From Deroplatys truncata (Eukaryota; Arthropoda; Insecta; Mantodea; Mantidae): a DNA stretch of 64,000 nt. The stretch is taken from assembly GCA_030765065.1 (NCBI GenBank), contig CM060990.1:419873198-419937197 (forward strand), in the 5' to 3' direction. Within the stretch, counting starts at the first letter, position 1. Every line of letters starts with the position of its first letter. The notes below the pieces were generated by a model. The model had not been told where the DNA came from. It did no database searches and saw only the letters and a list, made by a program, of their open reading frames with translations. The translations under genes and the position numbers were made by a program. Below, piece by piece: positions 11,608 through 24,000 of the stretch.

Positions 11608-12166
11608 TTTTAGGTGGTCTTCAACAGCGATGAAAGTGGTGCCTTATATGTCCTACAGATGTCACTCTATGTCATTCTCTAGCTCTAACGCAATGCTGGC
11701 AACATATGAATAACTAATGCCGCCAAAGCCGGTAAGATACTCAGCCTCAAGGCGTAGCCGAGGGATTTGAGGGCCCTCAGCCTCAAAGCGTAGCCGAGGG
11801 ATGTTTTTTAGAAGGAGAGGAGTGTAGCAGGCCGCAACTGCGAAGCGACGACAGGGCGTAGCCGAAGGATATGCGCGTCTAAAACTCGAGTGATTCACGT
11901 CTGCAGAAATTCCTTATTTCGCGGATTTCACTTCTTATTTAGGTTGGCAGTTCCCATTCAGCGTCTGTTTTAGCGGGAACATGGCTACGTTTGTTGTGTT
12001 CATATCGCAATTTTCCTATGAAAGTAAAACACCTAAAACGGGCGGGCAGGTAGGCACCAGGTATTGACGAGATCACATCTACTTATAAATTCACTCTTAA
12101 GGCAATTTACTCCATTCCTTCTTGCTTTTTTCAGCGTTTTCGATGAAGACCACCTAAAAGCAAAAT
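11608..12166. repeat. Repeat family R, most complete copy, with terminal inverted repeats
   Basis: The ends are inverted repeats: CTTTTAGGTGGTCTTCA on the left and its complement TGAAGACCACCTAAAAG on the right. The interior has the family motif twice in tandem, about 45 bp apart (11738-11800), then the same sequence that forms 60-274 and 7315-7430. There is no protein coding. The size (about 560 bp), the inverted ends and the multiple copies fit a MITE-like non-autonomous DNA element. I could not define its target duplication. Confidence 0.65.
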
Positions 12167-12673
12167 AGTCCTACAAATACATAATTTTTTGTGTGAAAAT
12201 AGCATGAGCTGTGTATAAGGTAAACTATGGTAAGATAGTACTGACTGAAGCACAGCAACAACTTGAAGTATCCAATACCAGATGTTTTACCACGTCTTTC
12301 TTTGCTGAAGTTTGGAGATTTAAATGATTTCTTTGATAAAATGGCACAGAGTGTAACGTACGCAATACGGGCCCGCCTGCAAAAATAAAAATCCGGGCCC
12401 CTAAAATAAAATGTATAACCGATTAGTAACTAACATAACTTCAATTACAGCAGGTAAAAGTATAAATTTAATGCAATGCATTGTATAATCCTACGTAATA
12501 TAAACCAAGCTATTATTTTTTCATTATTTTCAAAGTATTAAACAAAATTAATACCGCTAAAATTAAATACATTATAGTGATTGACATTCTATATCAATAA
12601 GGATAAAACTATACTTCTATCTGTTGTTTGATGTACTTGTACTTATAAAACCTCACTGTACTCACCTTGATCT

Positions 12674-14400
12674 CTAGTGAAACTGGACCATACGGCGTGC
12701 TTTCTGTGATGCGAAGGTATGGACGATTTCACTGACATCAATGGATATAGCTCTTTCACTTTCGATACCGAGGAGGTTGAATTCATTTAGTCTATCTTGT
12801 GTCATAGAATTTCGCAGATAGTTATTTATAAGTTTGAGCTTCGAAAATGAGCGTTCAGCCGAAGAAACAGTAACAGGAATAGTTAAAAACAGGTAAAACG
12901 CTGTGCATAAATCTGGAACGGCAGCAGCTATGATTGAATTCTCTATTACTAGTAGTTTTGTTAAGTAAAATACAGAGGTTAATGAGGATATTTCTTTTTT
13001 CAGAGCGTTTTTGAAACCTATTACCTGGTGTGGAAATTCACTGGATAAATCCTCCCCATATTGAATTACTGCTGCATTGTGAATCTCTTCATCGGAGGCA
13101 GAATTTAGAAATTTTGGGGAAATAATTTTGAAGAAATGGTTAACATTGTGCATACCATCAAATCTGCCTTTTAACTGGGCTACAATAATGTCCAAACAAC
13201 CATTAAAAACAGTGGTTCTGAAATACCTACTTTGATCCACTAGCCGCTCTTCCTGACACAATTCACCAAAATGCTTTTTCACTTTTCGAATTCTTTTATT
13301 TTCAAATTGTGGTAAAATGCTCCATTTCTTTGCCAGAGATATAGCTGATGGCATTGCTTCTTCAAAATTTTATCGATAACAAGATAAATTATCAACTGCA
13401 TTCTGAACAAGAGAACACGCTTTATCACGATCTACATTTTTCGATTGCATAATTTGAGATGCGAAGTTAGTACATTCTAGAATCTTTGATTGCAGCACTA
13501 TCTGAAAAATTAATTAAAATTTCTCTAATTAGTTTTTCAAAACATCAGCTTCTTCTCTTTTTTTTAGATATCAATATTATTTTTGACAGAGCCTTAAGTA
13601 CATCGACATACACATACCGAAGGGCTTTAACAGACTGGTATCTCGAAGACCAACGAGTTGGGCAAAGCTTTTTTAAGGTACAAGAAGATACCAAAAATTC
13701 CCATCTATTAATACTATTACTGAAGAAAAGATACAACGTTTCTAGTGTGTCATAAATGGATCTGACTTCTTGAATTCCACATGCAGCATCGTTAAGAATT
13801 AGATTTAAATTATGCGCTGCACAATGCACATATTTTGCGGTTCTTTGTCTTTGTTGAATTCTTGTTCTAACACCATTGTATATGCCTGACATATTGGCAC
13901 AACCGTCATAACCCTGTCCACGTCACTTAGTTAACGAGAGTCCCTTTTCGTCTATTGCACTTAATATTTCTTTTTCTATTCCTAATGCACTTTTTCTTTT
14001 ATTTCACGAAAACCTAAAAAGCTTTCATTTATCTTCACGTCACAAGGCTTTCCAGTGACATCATGTGAAACTGTAACATTTCTAAATATCTGAGTTAATT
14101 GATCTCTTTTTGTAATGTCCTATGTTGTATCTGTGATAATAGAAAAGAATGGGGCAGCTTTAATGTCATTATAATTTCTTTTTCAACTGCACGGGATAAT
14201 ACGTTTATTAACTCATTTTGAATTGAAGGACTAAGGTATTTTTGCGTGTATTTTGGTTTATTTATTAAATTACGTAGTACCGGATCGTACTTTGGCAGAA
14301 GTTCAATAATTGCCAAAAAGTTTCCACTGTTTGATTTTTCCAATTTCCTCCCTATGTCCCCGAAAAGCTATATTATTGGATACCAGTGTTAAAGTCACAT
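12674..14400 (-). pseudogene. hAT transposase, central and C-terminal parts (DUF4371 to dimerisation domain)
   Basis: Reading down the minus strand: IAFRGHRE near 14365, then SGNFLAIIELL and LPKYDPVLR (DUF4371 region, 14343-14095). Next come GYDGCANMSG near 13900 and YVHCAAHNLNLIL with RWSSRY (13892-13545). Last is the C-terminal hAT dimerisation domain, with SSAERSFSKLKL and QDRLNEFNLLGIE (13354-12674). This is the domain order of ZMYM1-like hAT transposases, DDE enzymes that cut and paste the element in the nucleus. At least three frame changes separate the open segments, so the copy is inactive. The missing N-terminal zinc-finger part was separated by the 14745-18604 insertion. Confidence 0.88.
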
Positions 14401-15872
14401 TCCCAATACACTAAGTAGCTGTTTCCATATGTACTCACTTTTTTTTTTAGTTTTGAATTCATACCCGCGTCAACTTTTCCTTACGCCACGAATTGAAAAC
14501 GACGCATGCGTTCAAATGTGCATAGCTAGTTTCATGTCTCACTATACTTTTGGTTAGGCACCTCGAATCTCGAACCCCTTCCCTCCAAGCTGACGAGAAT
14601 TTCTGTCATCCAAACAGCCAACACGGTTTACAGTAAACAGAGTCATTTTTAGATGAATAACACAACTATTCTCTCCAAATTCCTTGTTTCGCCAATGTGA
14701 ACTTTTCGTAATATTTAGTGGAAAAGGACCTGTTTTCCTGCTTAGCATCTTTGGGGAATGGCCATAGGGGTGATGGTTGAATTGGGGAAGTGGAAACACA
14801 GGCCACTAACTCCCCGCATGAACACGGTGTGTCACTAGTTGTACTTTTGCGGGAAAGGCGAACTTTCTGATTGGCTGTTTCAAGTGTTGAAGTTCGTAAC
14901 GAACTAAATGGCAGGCAAGAAGAAAGGGACCATCTTGGATTTTTATAGCTGAAAGTTTTCGTCCGATGTATTTTTTTACCAGGAACAAAGCGGAGACGGT
15001 AATCATACATTTACGCTATTTCTGATTGAATGTATATTTTTTGCAATATTGGTATTTTCTATTAACTTAAGTGAAGTTCGTAGAAAGGTGGAAAACTTTG
15101 ATAGGTTATTGTGTGTTACAACATTTTTATATAACGAATTAATTTTCAGATACATTGAGCCGCCCAGACAGAGTGGGATATACCTACGATTTACATTCCT
15201 TCCAGCGTTGTGGTTCGAGTCCCGAATGGTGACATAAAAGCTGAAGGTATGTTATTAAGTTTGAGCAAGTTATTAAGTTTCCAATATAATAGTGCTGGAT
15301 GAAAGGTTAAGTTTTTAAGAGCTTTGTGTTGCTGAATTTTATATTGTCCTGATTTATTTTTCAGATATAGTGAGTCATCCAGACAGTGGAGTATACGATT
15401 AATTTTCTTGTTTGCACTTCATAATTGATGGGTGGAGATCACAGCCAAAGTGGGTAAGGTAAAAATTAACCTTTAATGCAAATTAAATAGCATGTTACAG
15501 TGCCGATATTCAAACTCGTAGATGCAGAACATGCAAGTGATACTCTTGTATAATTTAAAAATGTAGGATTATTGGTGAGCTGGCACACTAACTGTTAGGG
15601 ATAGCATGCCAATGATTCTGTAATTCTTTTAAGGCAGTGCCCAAATGAAATTTTCTAATACAGAAGGAAGAAAGAAAGAAAGATATTTGCATTTTATCTA
15701 ACTGCCTCTATGTCCTTTTTTTGAACTGGACATAGTGTATGAAAATAGAAATTCTCGTAGCTTTTTTTTTTAACAATTAGTGTCCGTGTAATCTGTTAGT
15801 ACAAATGCTCAAAAGCATTTGTTTCCAAGAATAACTAAAGTGTTTGTTTTGAGTGAAATTAGCAGCTTCATT

Positions 15873-16081
15873 CTCCTCTTAGTGTATGCCCCACAGCGAT
15901 GAAAATGATGTGTCATAAGTCCAACAGATGCCACTCTATGTCATATGTTTGCTTTAACGTAATGCTGCCAACATATGAATAATGCCCACATCATGTTCTA
16001 AACTCACTCCTAAGGTAGTTTACGCGTTTTCCTTTTGATTTTATAAGCATTTTCAACGAGCATACTCTAAGAGGAGATTAG
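15873..16081. mobile_element. Short MITE-like copy of repeat family R
   Basis: The ends are inverted repeats: CTCCTCTTAGTGTATGC on the left and GCATACTCTAAGAGGAG on the right, flanked by ATT on both sides. The interior shares the GATGCCACTCTATGTCAT block with the copy at 11608-12166. There is no coding sequence. Confidence 0.65.
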
Positions 16082-16087
16082 CCTCTT

Positions 16088-16440
16088 TTCAATGAATTGG
16101 ATCTTTTGAATGACTCTTTGATCTGTTATTTATAGTGAACATTTTAACACTAAGCATTTTAAAGGCTTTTCATATACAGCGCATTGCATCCGAGGTACTA
16201 TGAGAGGTTAGGTTTTTTTATATAAGCTTAAGTTTCTGAATTCATGGAATGTTAGCATTAGGTTAGTTTATATACATATATAAATATGTAGGATATTATA
16301 TACAGCTATATATAAAAGCTTAGTTTTCTGAATTCACAGAAGGTTAGTATTTTTTTAATGAAAAGTGTTTAAAATTCTACTATAAATAACAGTTCGAAGC
16401 ATCATTCAAAAGATCCGATTCATTGAACCTTCAATGAAAA
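16088..16440. mobile_element. Inverted-repeat element M (copy in unit U, inverted)
   Basis: The left arm CAATGAATTGGATCTTTTGA is answered by TCAAAAGATCCGATTCATTG on the right. The arms extend about 70 bp inward through a TTATTTATAGTGAA segment and its complement. The centre holds AGCTTAAGTTTCTGAATTC-type sequence. Copies lie at 30443-30782 (complete) and 37030-37204 (left half only). It is non-coding and MITE-like. Confidence 0.7.
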
Positions 16441-17477
16441 GATCCATGGATCCTTTGCGTATACTGAATTTTGTTCAAGTAACACAAAATGGTGGTGGTT
16501 TTACAATAAAAGTATTATTTCCTTCTCATTTAGCACTTTATCAATCAAACCTTTTTGCCACTTTTTAACGGTTTCCCACTTTTGTGTTAAAACAGCTTAT
16601 TCGCACTACACACTTCTTCCTCTGTCATGGCAACTCAAACACTAACTGATAAAATCACAAGAGTTGATCTGAGCCGAGCATATGACTGCTAGCATATTAT
16701 GAATGACTGTTCACTTATCATATTTCCTGTGTTTGCAGAGAGTTTATTTGGTACTCAGATAGCACCCCTGTGAATTCATGGCTGCATTTCTCATATAGGC
16801 AAGAGAATAGCAGTCATCCATACAGTTGGTAATTAACAAACAGATACTCTTGAGTGTTAGCGCAATAGCAGGTTGAATTAATAAAATCATATTTTGTAAT
16901 CTCTTAACAGTTACTATATATCCATTACCTTTAACAATGAGCTCTTACAATAACTGCAATAAAATGTGTAGTTCTATACCTTTCCTACTCCAATATTTCA
17001 TGATACAATACATTTATAAAGGAAGTATTTACATTGGCATAAGCGTAGTGCTTAGTTTCATGACAAGAGGAAGCATATGCTTTGGTTTACATCAGAGAGA
17101 ACTCTGGTTTAAAATGGATAGTATGTGATATAATCACAAGGTGTTTGTAGCCACCAATTTTTCCTTAATGTAAGCAATTTCTCTTTTCAGAAACCTACTT
17201 TTAAGGGTAGTTTAAACATGTGTTTCTATTTACTTCTAGGATATACACAATGGAAAGTTGGAGTTAAGTTGTGCCTATTTGTGTCCAGTGATGGTGCTTC
17301 AAGCCAGAGCACAGAAAGTGACAATGACATTAATAGTGTTAAATGGTGTGGTGAAACTGTTGCTAATGATATTTATTGCACTGCTAATAGCTATTTAGTG
17401 AATGACAAACAATAGCAACAATATGCATATAATGTATGCAGAAGTTTCTTTGTAGGAGATGGAATTAAGTTATTCAT

Positions 17478-17858
17478 TCAGTCATTCATTCATTCATTAT
17501 CTGTTTACCCTCCTCTGATGTAGGACTTACACCCCCCAGGACTTACAGGCGGGTGCCTGGGGTCAGAGGCCCGTCGATGAGCAGACACTCATGGATCAGA
17601 CAGAGCAGCCAGGATGGGTGATCAGCCCGATGCCTGGTATGGGATGAAGGAAGTAGATGAAGCGAAATGTTGCTGAAATGTATGAAAGGAAAGGTGATGA
17701 TGGAGCAGTTGGTGGAATGAATGGCGGGGAGAACCCGGAGAAAACACGCCCAGACGCCGCTTCGTCCACCACAAATCCCACAAGCAGGTCCCTGGGATTG
17801 AACCCGGTCCGCCTCGATGGGAGGCGAGCGGTCTAACCACTCGGCCAGGCGCCGCCCC
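17478..17858 (-). mobile_element. tRNA-derived SINE, family 1
   Basis: On the minus strand the head reads GGCCGAGTGGTTAGACCGC (A box) and then GGACCGGGTTCAATCCC (B box), a tRNA-like pol III promoter. A body shared with the SINE at 33906-34266 follows, ending in an (ATGA)n tail. A 15-bp target duplication with one mismatch, AATTAAGYTATTCAT, lies at 17463-17477 and 17859-17873. The sister unit at about 34655-34690 lacks the insertion. The SINE depends on a LINE for movement, and which LINE is unknown. Confidence 0.92.
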
Positions 17859-18610
17859 AATTAAGCTATTCATGTTACGCAAATATGTCAAATTGTGTTG
17901 CGCTATCTAGAGAGTAGAATAAAATAACAAGTGTCAAATATGTGTTATTCTTCCAATTTTCCTGTCAAATTCCACATCCTACTGTTAGTTGGTTGCAAGT
18001 TCAAAAAAACATGGAGTTTAAGTGCAAAAGATTTTACTATGAGGCATGCAGAAGAAATTACTGCAAGGTGCTTGATCTCATTCACCCTCAAAAATTTAAA
18101 TGCGACCATTATGTATTATGACATAGAAACCTTTCAGCAACCACTATTGACTGTCAATAATATATAAAAGCAATGCATGTGTCGACTATTGGGATAATTT
18201 AAATAAGTTACACAGGAATAAACAGTTGGGTTTTTCATACTAGCCTAGCTGTCAGGTGTTCAGCTGATCATAATTATGTTCTAATATTGTATTGCTACAG
18301 ATGACAATGACAAGTTATTTTATGTGAGCTTTAATCGACTCCTTTAAAAAGAAATTTGAATAACTCAAAGTGCAATCACGATTACTGAAGCTCACGTAAT
18401 TAACTTTGTACGTCGTCAGTAACGATACAGTAGTAGAACATATGATCAGCTGAGCCAGACAGATAGGCAAGTATGAAAAATACAGCTGTAGTAGCTACTA
18501 CTGACGTCATCCGAGAGTACGATTTTTCATAGTTTAGTTCCATCCCCGATCACTACTCACGCTGCGATCGCCTTCGTTTTTCCACCGTTTTAACACTAGT
18601 GTTACACTTC

Positions 18611-18886
18611 TTATACTTTGGTGTTCTGTGCCGCTGGCTGACAAGGATTTTGTCTAACAAAGAACATTTTAGTTTCATTATCTACATCTAATTGATAATC
18701 TACACGATCATTTGAATAGTCTATGATATTAATAGGCCTAATTATATTTATGGCGAGTTTGTTATAATCTTCGTTTTCACTTTCACAATTATTATTGGTT
18801 TTCACTTCAGAAGCGCACTCACTTGTGAAACTGCAAACTTCTGTAACCGTTGAGCTAGTACTACTACTACGAAGAGAAAAAATCAC
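18611..18886 (-). pseudogene. hAT transposase N-terminal fragment (probable)
   Basis: A 91-aa open segment that is Ser/Glu/Asn-rich and acidic, ending QNPCQPAAQNTKV just before the repeat-unit junction at about 18604. ZMYM1-like hAT transposases commonly have a disordered N-terminus followed by a GP.QP-type motif leading into a TTF-type zinc finger, which would fit. Its position between the hAT 5' end and the rest of the transposase on the same strand supports this. The zinc-finger part itself is not found, so it was deleted or lies unrecognised next to the insertion. Confidence 0.5.
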
Positions 18887-19791
18887 TTATTTTCACTAAT
18901 TTGTTTGTTTATTTTTCCAATTCACACTACTTCTTTCTTTTTTGTGCACCACTTAGATGTTCGTACTTAACTTTAAAAGGTTTCATTTATCTGAAAAACT
19001 ACACAGTTAAATAGAAAAACTGAAAAAGTTAACTAGTAAAGTAAAGTTTTAAAAATATCACACCACTTTTTTTCGATACACCTAACTTCTCGCAAAAAAA
19101 GCTCGTCTGAAACTGAGTTGGCTGTTGACTTACCGTTATTCACTACATCTTAAAGCCCCTCAGGGGCTCACCTTATGTGAGTACGGGTTTGGCGTACTCG
19201 GGGGTTCCCGAGCCAATCATCGCCATCAGCATCCTTCCACCCTCGTCCGGTCGAGGTGGGTTCGTCCTCGTGACCGGGGGACTCAAGGTAGGCTCTCGTG
19301 CGTTCTGTGCATCTCATTACCTGACGCCCCTCGCCATCGTTTCTTCCTTCTCTTCTATTTATGCATATTTCGCCCCACGCCCACTCATTTACACATCTCT
19401 TTTACTTCTTCGCCGGCCTACCTTGCGTGCGAAACGCCCACACACTTTTAGTTCCTTTATCCTTTTATTTTAATCCTCCGTGGACACAGCCTGACGGATA
19501 CCCGCGCACTGGGTGCGCAGCTGAGTGGGTGGGTAATGGCGTCATCCCCACCACCCGGAGTCGTCATGTCGGGTATGTGTTAGTATCCGCTGTTCAACTG
19601 CAGTCCCGCGGGGGGCCATTGCATGAGCTGCTGACTTCTGACGGCGATTGGGTCCCTCTGTCTTATGTTCTGGAGGTGTGAACCTGGGGTGAGATAGGTA
19701 TAGATAGGCCACTCACCCAAGCCGGGGTAACGCCCGGGAAGTCAGAGCCCGAGGTCGGAGACGGTTGCATTGGTGGAGGATTTATTTCGCT

Positions 19792-21086
19792 ATGGAGCAC
19801 CCTTTCTCCATTAATTCAAACAAGCGCCGAAAAGTTATTGTAACAGAAGTAGCACCGCCTACATTTGGTCATTTCAAGAACAGAAGAAAGATAAAACTTT
19901 GAGAAGGTGAACCTTTTTATAATTCAGAAGGGCATAGATGCTATTGCTGGTGCGGTCCAATCCTGCACTCGGCTACGGAATGGCTCGTTATTAGCACAAT
20001 CGAAGTCCGATCAGCAAACTAAGACCTTGTTGCGCGCTACGCTTCTCCACGGTTATCCTATCCGTGTTGAGAAGCACCGCACATTGAATTCTTGTCAAGG
20101 CGTCGTTACCACACATAGCCTCGATGGTATATCGGACGAGGACCTAGTCGAATATCTCTCCGATCAAAAGGTGACCGAAGTGCATCGAGAGCAAGCCAAA
20201 CGCGACGGCGTATTGGTACCCACTCGTACCCTGTTTCTAACATTTGATGGCATCGATCTGCCCACGAGCATTTCCGCAGGGTACGAACGGATTTCTGTGA
20301 GGCCTTATATTCCTAGACCTCTGCATTGTTTTAAATGCCAACGTTTTGGGCATACGCAAGTCTCATGTAAGAGTGCCGTTAACATCTGTACAATATGTAG
20401 CCAGCCCTCACACGAAGGTGCCTGTTCAACAGCCCCCGTCTGCGTCAATTGCAAAGGGTCACATTCTGCTTCATTTGGCGACTCCGCGGTATTTGGACGA
20501 GAAGGCGATCCAGGAGATCCGGGTAAAGCAGAAACTCTCCTTCGCCGAAGCCCGGAGGCGTTACCATGCGCGCCAACCTTCGCTCCTTCGATCGGGAACA
20601 TTCAGTTCTGTTGTTGCCTCACCAGTACCCCGGAAGGATGCTGAGACTCAAACTTGGACCATGACTGCCTTGACCGCCACTACCATCCGGCCGTCCATTT
20701 CAGCTACTGTTACCAAGCCCTCTAAACCTGGTCCAAAGTCTATGAAGTCACAAGCCACAGAGAAAAAACCGAAGCAGAGATTTCGAAGAGAAGACTTTCC
20801 AAAAGACCCTCCGCGTGTTCACAGTAAGCAGAGTTCAACTTCTCCTCGGAGGTCGCAGTCCCAGGAAGCTCCTGGGACAAGCCGCGCTCAGCGGCACCCC
20901 TCACCCATCGCCACCCAGAACCGATTCTCGGCGCTTGAATCGGTTTCTGGCTCTGAGCGCGTGGGCCCTCCCTTCGAGGAGGCTCTGGAGTCTGACCAAC
21001 TCCATACCAAAAGCCCGAGCCCAAATGTTAAACAAAAGGTAATTTTAGCCGCCCTTCTAAGTAGACAGTTTATCCCTTTTTCTTAA
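19792..21086 (+). pseudogene. I-type LINE ORF1 (gag-like, CCHC knuckles), frameshifted
   Basis: I choose the ATG at 19792 (MEHPFSINSNKRRK) because it is the first after the leader and opens a basic N-terminus. A frameshift near 19905 leads to the main segment (19907-20480). That segment has an RRM-like pre-knuckle region and then CFKCQRFGHTQVSC, CTICSQPSHEGAC and CVNCKGSH, the three-knuckle array of I-type gag proteins. Another frameshift near 20470 leads to LSFAEARRRYHARQ and a basic Ser/Pro-rich tail ending in TAA at 21084-21086. The last A of that stop is the first base of the ORF2 ATG. The protein should bind element RNA. Confidence 0.85.
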
Positions 21087-24000
21087 TGGCTATCCTGACC
21101 AGGAATGTACGTGGTGTATGATCACATAGGGCGGAACTGCAACTTTTATTGCGTTCCCATTCGCCTATGGTCGTGTGTTTGCAGGAGACTAAGCTTCGCA
21201 CTCACGATCCTTTTGATCTCCGAGGATATACTCCGGTTCGCTACGACCTTGAACCGGAGGAGGGTACTCCTGCTCATGGAGGTGTCATGTTGTTAGTGCG
21301 TAACGACGTTCATTTTCAACGTCTCACTCTTACGTCTGACTTGCAAGCTGTTGCCATTAGACTGCAGTTACCCGGTTTTTTTCTTTTCTGTTTCTTCTGT
21401 GTATTCACCTCCATCGTCTCCCCTTGCTCCCGCGGGCATTCGAGCTCTCCTGTCCGCTCTCCCAATACCATTTCTTCTGTTGGGAGATTTTAATGCCCAT
21501 CACCCCCTGTGGGGTTCACCAAGGGCTTGTGCGAGGGAAACTCTTCTTTCTGACATTTTTGATCAGTTCAATCTCTCTATTCTCAATACAGGTGAGCCTA
21601 CGTTTCTTTCTGATTCTTCCGATACATTTTCTCACTTGGACCTTGCCGTTTGCTCACTCCAGTTTGTAGTCGTCTGCAATGGAACGTCGTCGCTGACACC
21701 TACTCCAGCGACCATTACCCCTGCATCGTTTCTCTTCTGTCACACCACGTACAGCATTCGAGAGTACCTACCTGGATATTCACAAAAGCCGACTGGAGCT
21801 TGTATTCCAGACTCGTGCATTTTGACGACCAGCCCTTCACCGACATTAACCAACTAGTGCAGCACCTTACGTCTACGATTTTCTCTGCCGCCGAACGCGC
21901 AATTCCCCGTTCATCCTCTCAATCTCGGCGAATGCCTGTTCCGTGGTGAAACGGGGATTGTCGGGACGCCGTTCGTGCCCGTAGCACTGCACTTAGGGTG
22001 TTTCGGCGACACCCTACACTTGATAATTTGGTGACTTTAACAATCGCGCGCCAGGGCTCGTCGCATTATTCAGGATAGCAAGAAGGCGTCGTAGACACGT
22101 TTTGTCGAGTCTTTTAATCGCTTTACGCCTTCATCTGTTGTTGGGGATAAACTTCGTCGCTTCTCAGGTAAAGGTCGCATTGTACTGTTTCTGGCCTTCA
22201 GGTTTCCAATGCCACCATAGTGGATCCGGCTGCAATCGCTAACACTCTGGGTGCTGCCTTTGAGGCGGTTTGCAGTTCAGACCATTATTCTGCCGGCTTT
22301 CGCTCTATCAAAGACCGGCTGGATTCCGCAACCTATAATTTTCGGTCTGGTATAACGGAATGTTATAATGCCCTTTTTACAATGAGGGAGATGGAGCACA
22401 CTCTTCATTGCTCTAGGCACTCCGCTCCTGGGCCGGACGGCATTCATGTTCTGCTGTTAAATAACCTTTCAGCCGACAGCAAGCGCTTTCTCTTACGGGT
22501 CTATAATCGTATTTGGCAGGACGGGCTTTTCCCTTCCGTTTGGCGCGAAGCCACCATTGTCCCTATACTTAAGCCTGCGAAGGATCGCCAACTACCTTCC
22601 AGCTACCGCCCTATCTCCCTCACCAGTTGCATTTGCAAGGTGCTGGAGCGCATGATCAACGGGCGGTTGACATGGTGGCTTGAGTCTCAGAAACTTCTGG
22701 CGAACGCTCAGTGTGGATTTCGTGCAATCGCTCTGAGGTCGACCATCTGGTGTCTCTATCGACGCATATTATGAACGGATTTCTGAGAAAGTGTCAAAAA
22801 GTGGCTGTATTTTTTGACCTGGAGAAAGCTTATGACACTTGTGGAGGGGCGGCATTTTACGTACACTCCATGCATGGAATTTCCGCGTCATCTTCCCAAA
22901 TTTCTTCGGGAGTTTATGAAGGACCGCGTCTTTCGTGCACGTGTGGGGTCGGTTTTATCTAGTCGTTTTATTCAAGAGAGCGGAGTACCGCAGGGCTCTG
23001 TACTCAGTGTCACACTTTTTGCAATTGCTATCAACCCCATTGTATATTGTATTCCACCTGGCATTTGATCGTCCCTTTTTGTTTACGATTTTGCCATTTA
23101 TTGCAGTTCGCGGCGGACCTGTCTACGGGAACGCCGTATCCAGAGTTGTGTCGACCGTCTCTACGCCTGGAGTAACGCTAACGACTTCAATTTCTCCGCT
23201 GAGAAATCCGTCTGCATTAACTTCTGGCGCCGGAAATATTTCCCTCCGCCCTCTCTCCATCTTGGACCGGAGATGCTTCCTTTTGCGGACGAGGTGAAAT
23301 TTTTGGGGTTGATTTTTGATAGGAAGTTGTGTTGGACTTCGCACATTTCCTTTTTAAAAGCAAAGTGTGACCGTTCTCTTAATCTTTTGCGTGTTTTAAG
23401 TGGCACATCCTGGGGAGCTGATCGGACCGTCCTTCTTCGCCTTTATCGTTCGTTGGTCCGATCCAAGCTTGATTATGGGTGCATTGTTTATTCGTCGGCA
23501 CGTCCATCTGTGTTACGTCGATTGATTGCCATCACCATCGTGGCGTAAGAGTCGCTACGGGGGCCTTTCCATCCAGTCCTGTTCCCAGTTTGTATGCTGA
23601 AGCCGCAGAGCCTCCGCTGTCCTTCCGGAGTGAGATGCTTTTGTGCAGCTATGCTTGTCGACTCATACGCTTGCCTGACCAGCCGTCCTTAGAGGTATTT
23701 TTTGAGGATTCGCTTGATCGCCAATATATAGTTAGCTCCTCTGCATTGCTTCCTCCAGGGGGTTCGATTTCGACTGCTACTTCGGCATTTGGAGTTACGC
23801 CAGCGCCGGACCTTACATGGGGGGAAACGCGTTTTCCTCCATGGTCGCGCGCTGAGGCCCACTGTCACCTTGGGTTAACGCCGATGCCGAAAAATGAGAC
23901 CCCTGCTTCCGTCCTTAGGTCCGCTTTTTAGAACTACAGGTGCAGTTTGGGGACTGTCCTTTTATATATACCTATGGGTCTAAGACTGATGTTGGAGTAG

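Larger units (their letters stand above)
14745..18604 (-). repeat. Repeat unit U, inverted copy inserted in the hAT
   Basis: Read on the minus strand, this block is collinear with the plus-strand units at 29883-50612. Its 18600-16565 part matches 33553-35590, its 16560-16080 part matches about 36960-37200, and its 15870-14745 part matches 31200-33550. Both of its outer edges fall at the same internal junction (about 33551 in the other copies), so it represents one complete unit with most of one sub-block (equivalent to 36070-36950) missing. It carries a 209-bp palindromic MITE, a second inverted-repeat element and a SINE, described separately. The short open frames (for example 14806-15006) do not stay open in the sister copy, so I do not call a gene. 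Confidence 0.75.

Noticed and set aside
14806..15006. Conserved small protein shared with 33312-33506
   Set aside because: Both frames start similarly, but the middle parts are in different frames relative to each other, so only the DNA is shared.
18541..18600. Host gene promoter shared by 18541-18600 and 33560-33620
   Set aside because: The similarity is part of the repeat unit. No open frame follows in either copy.
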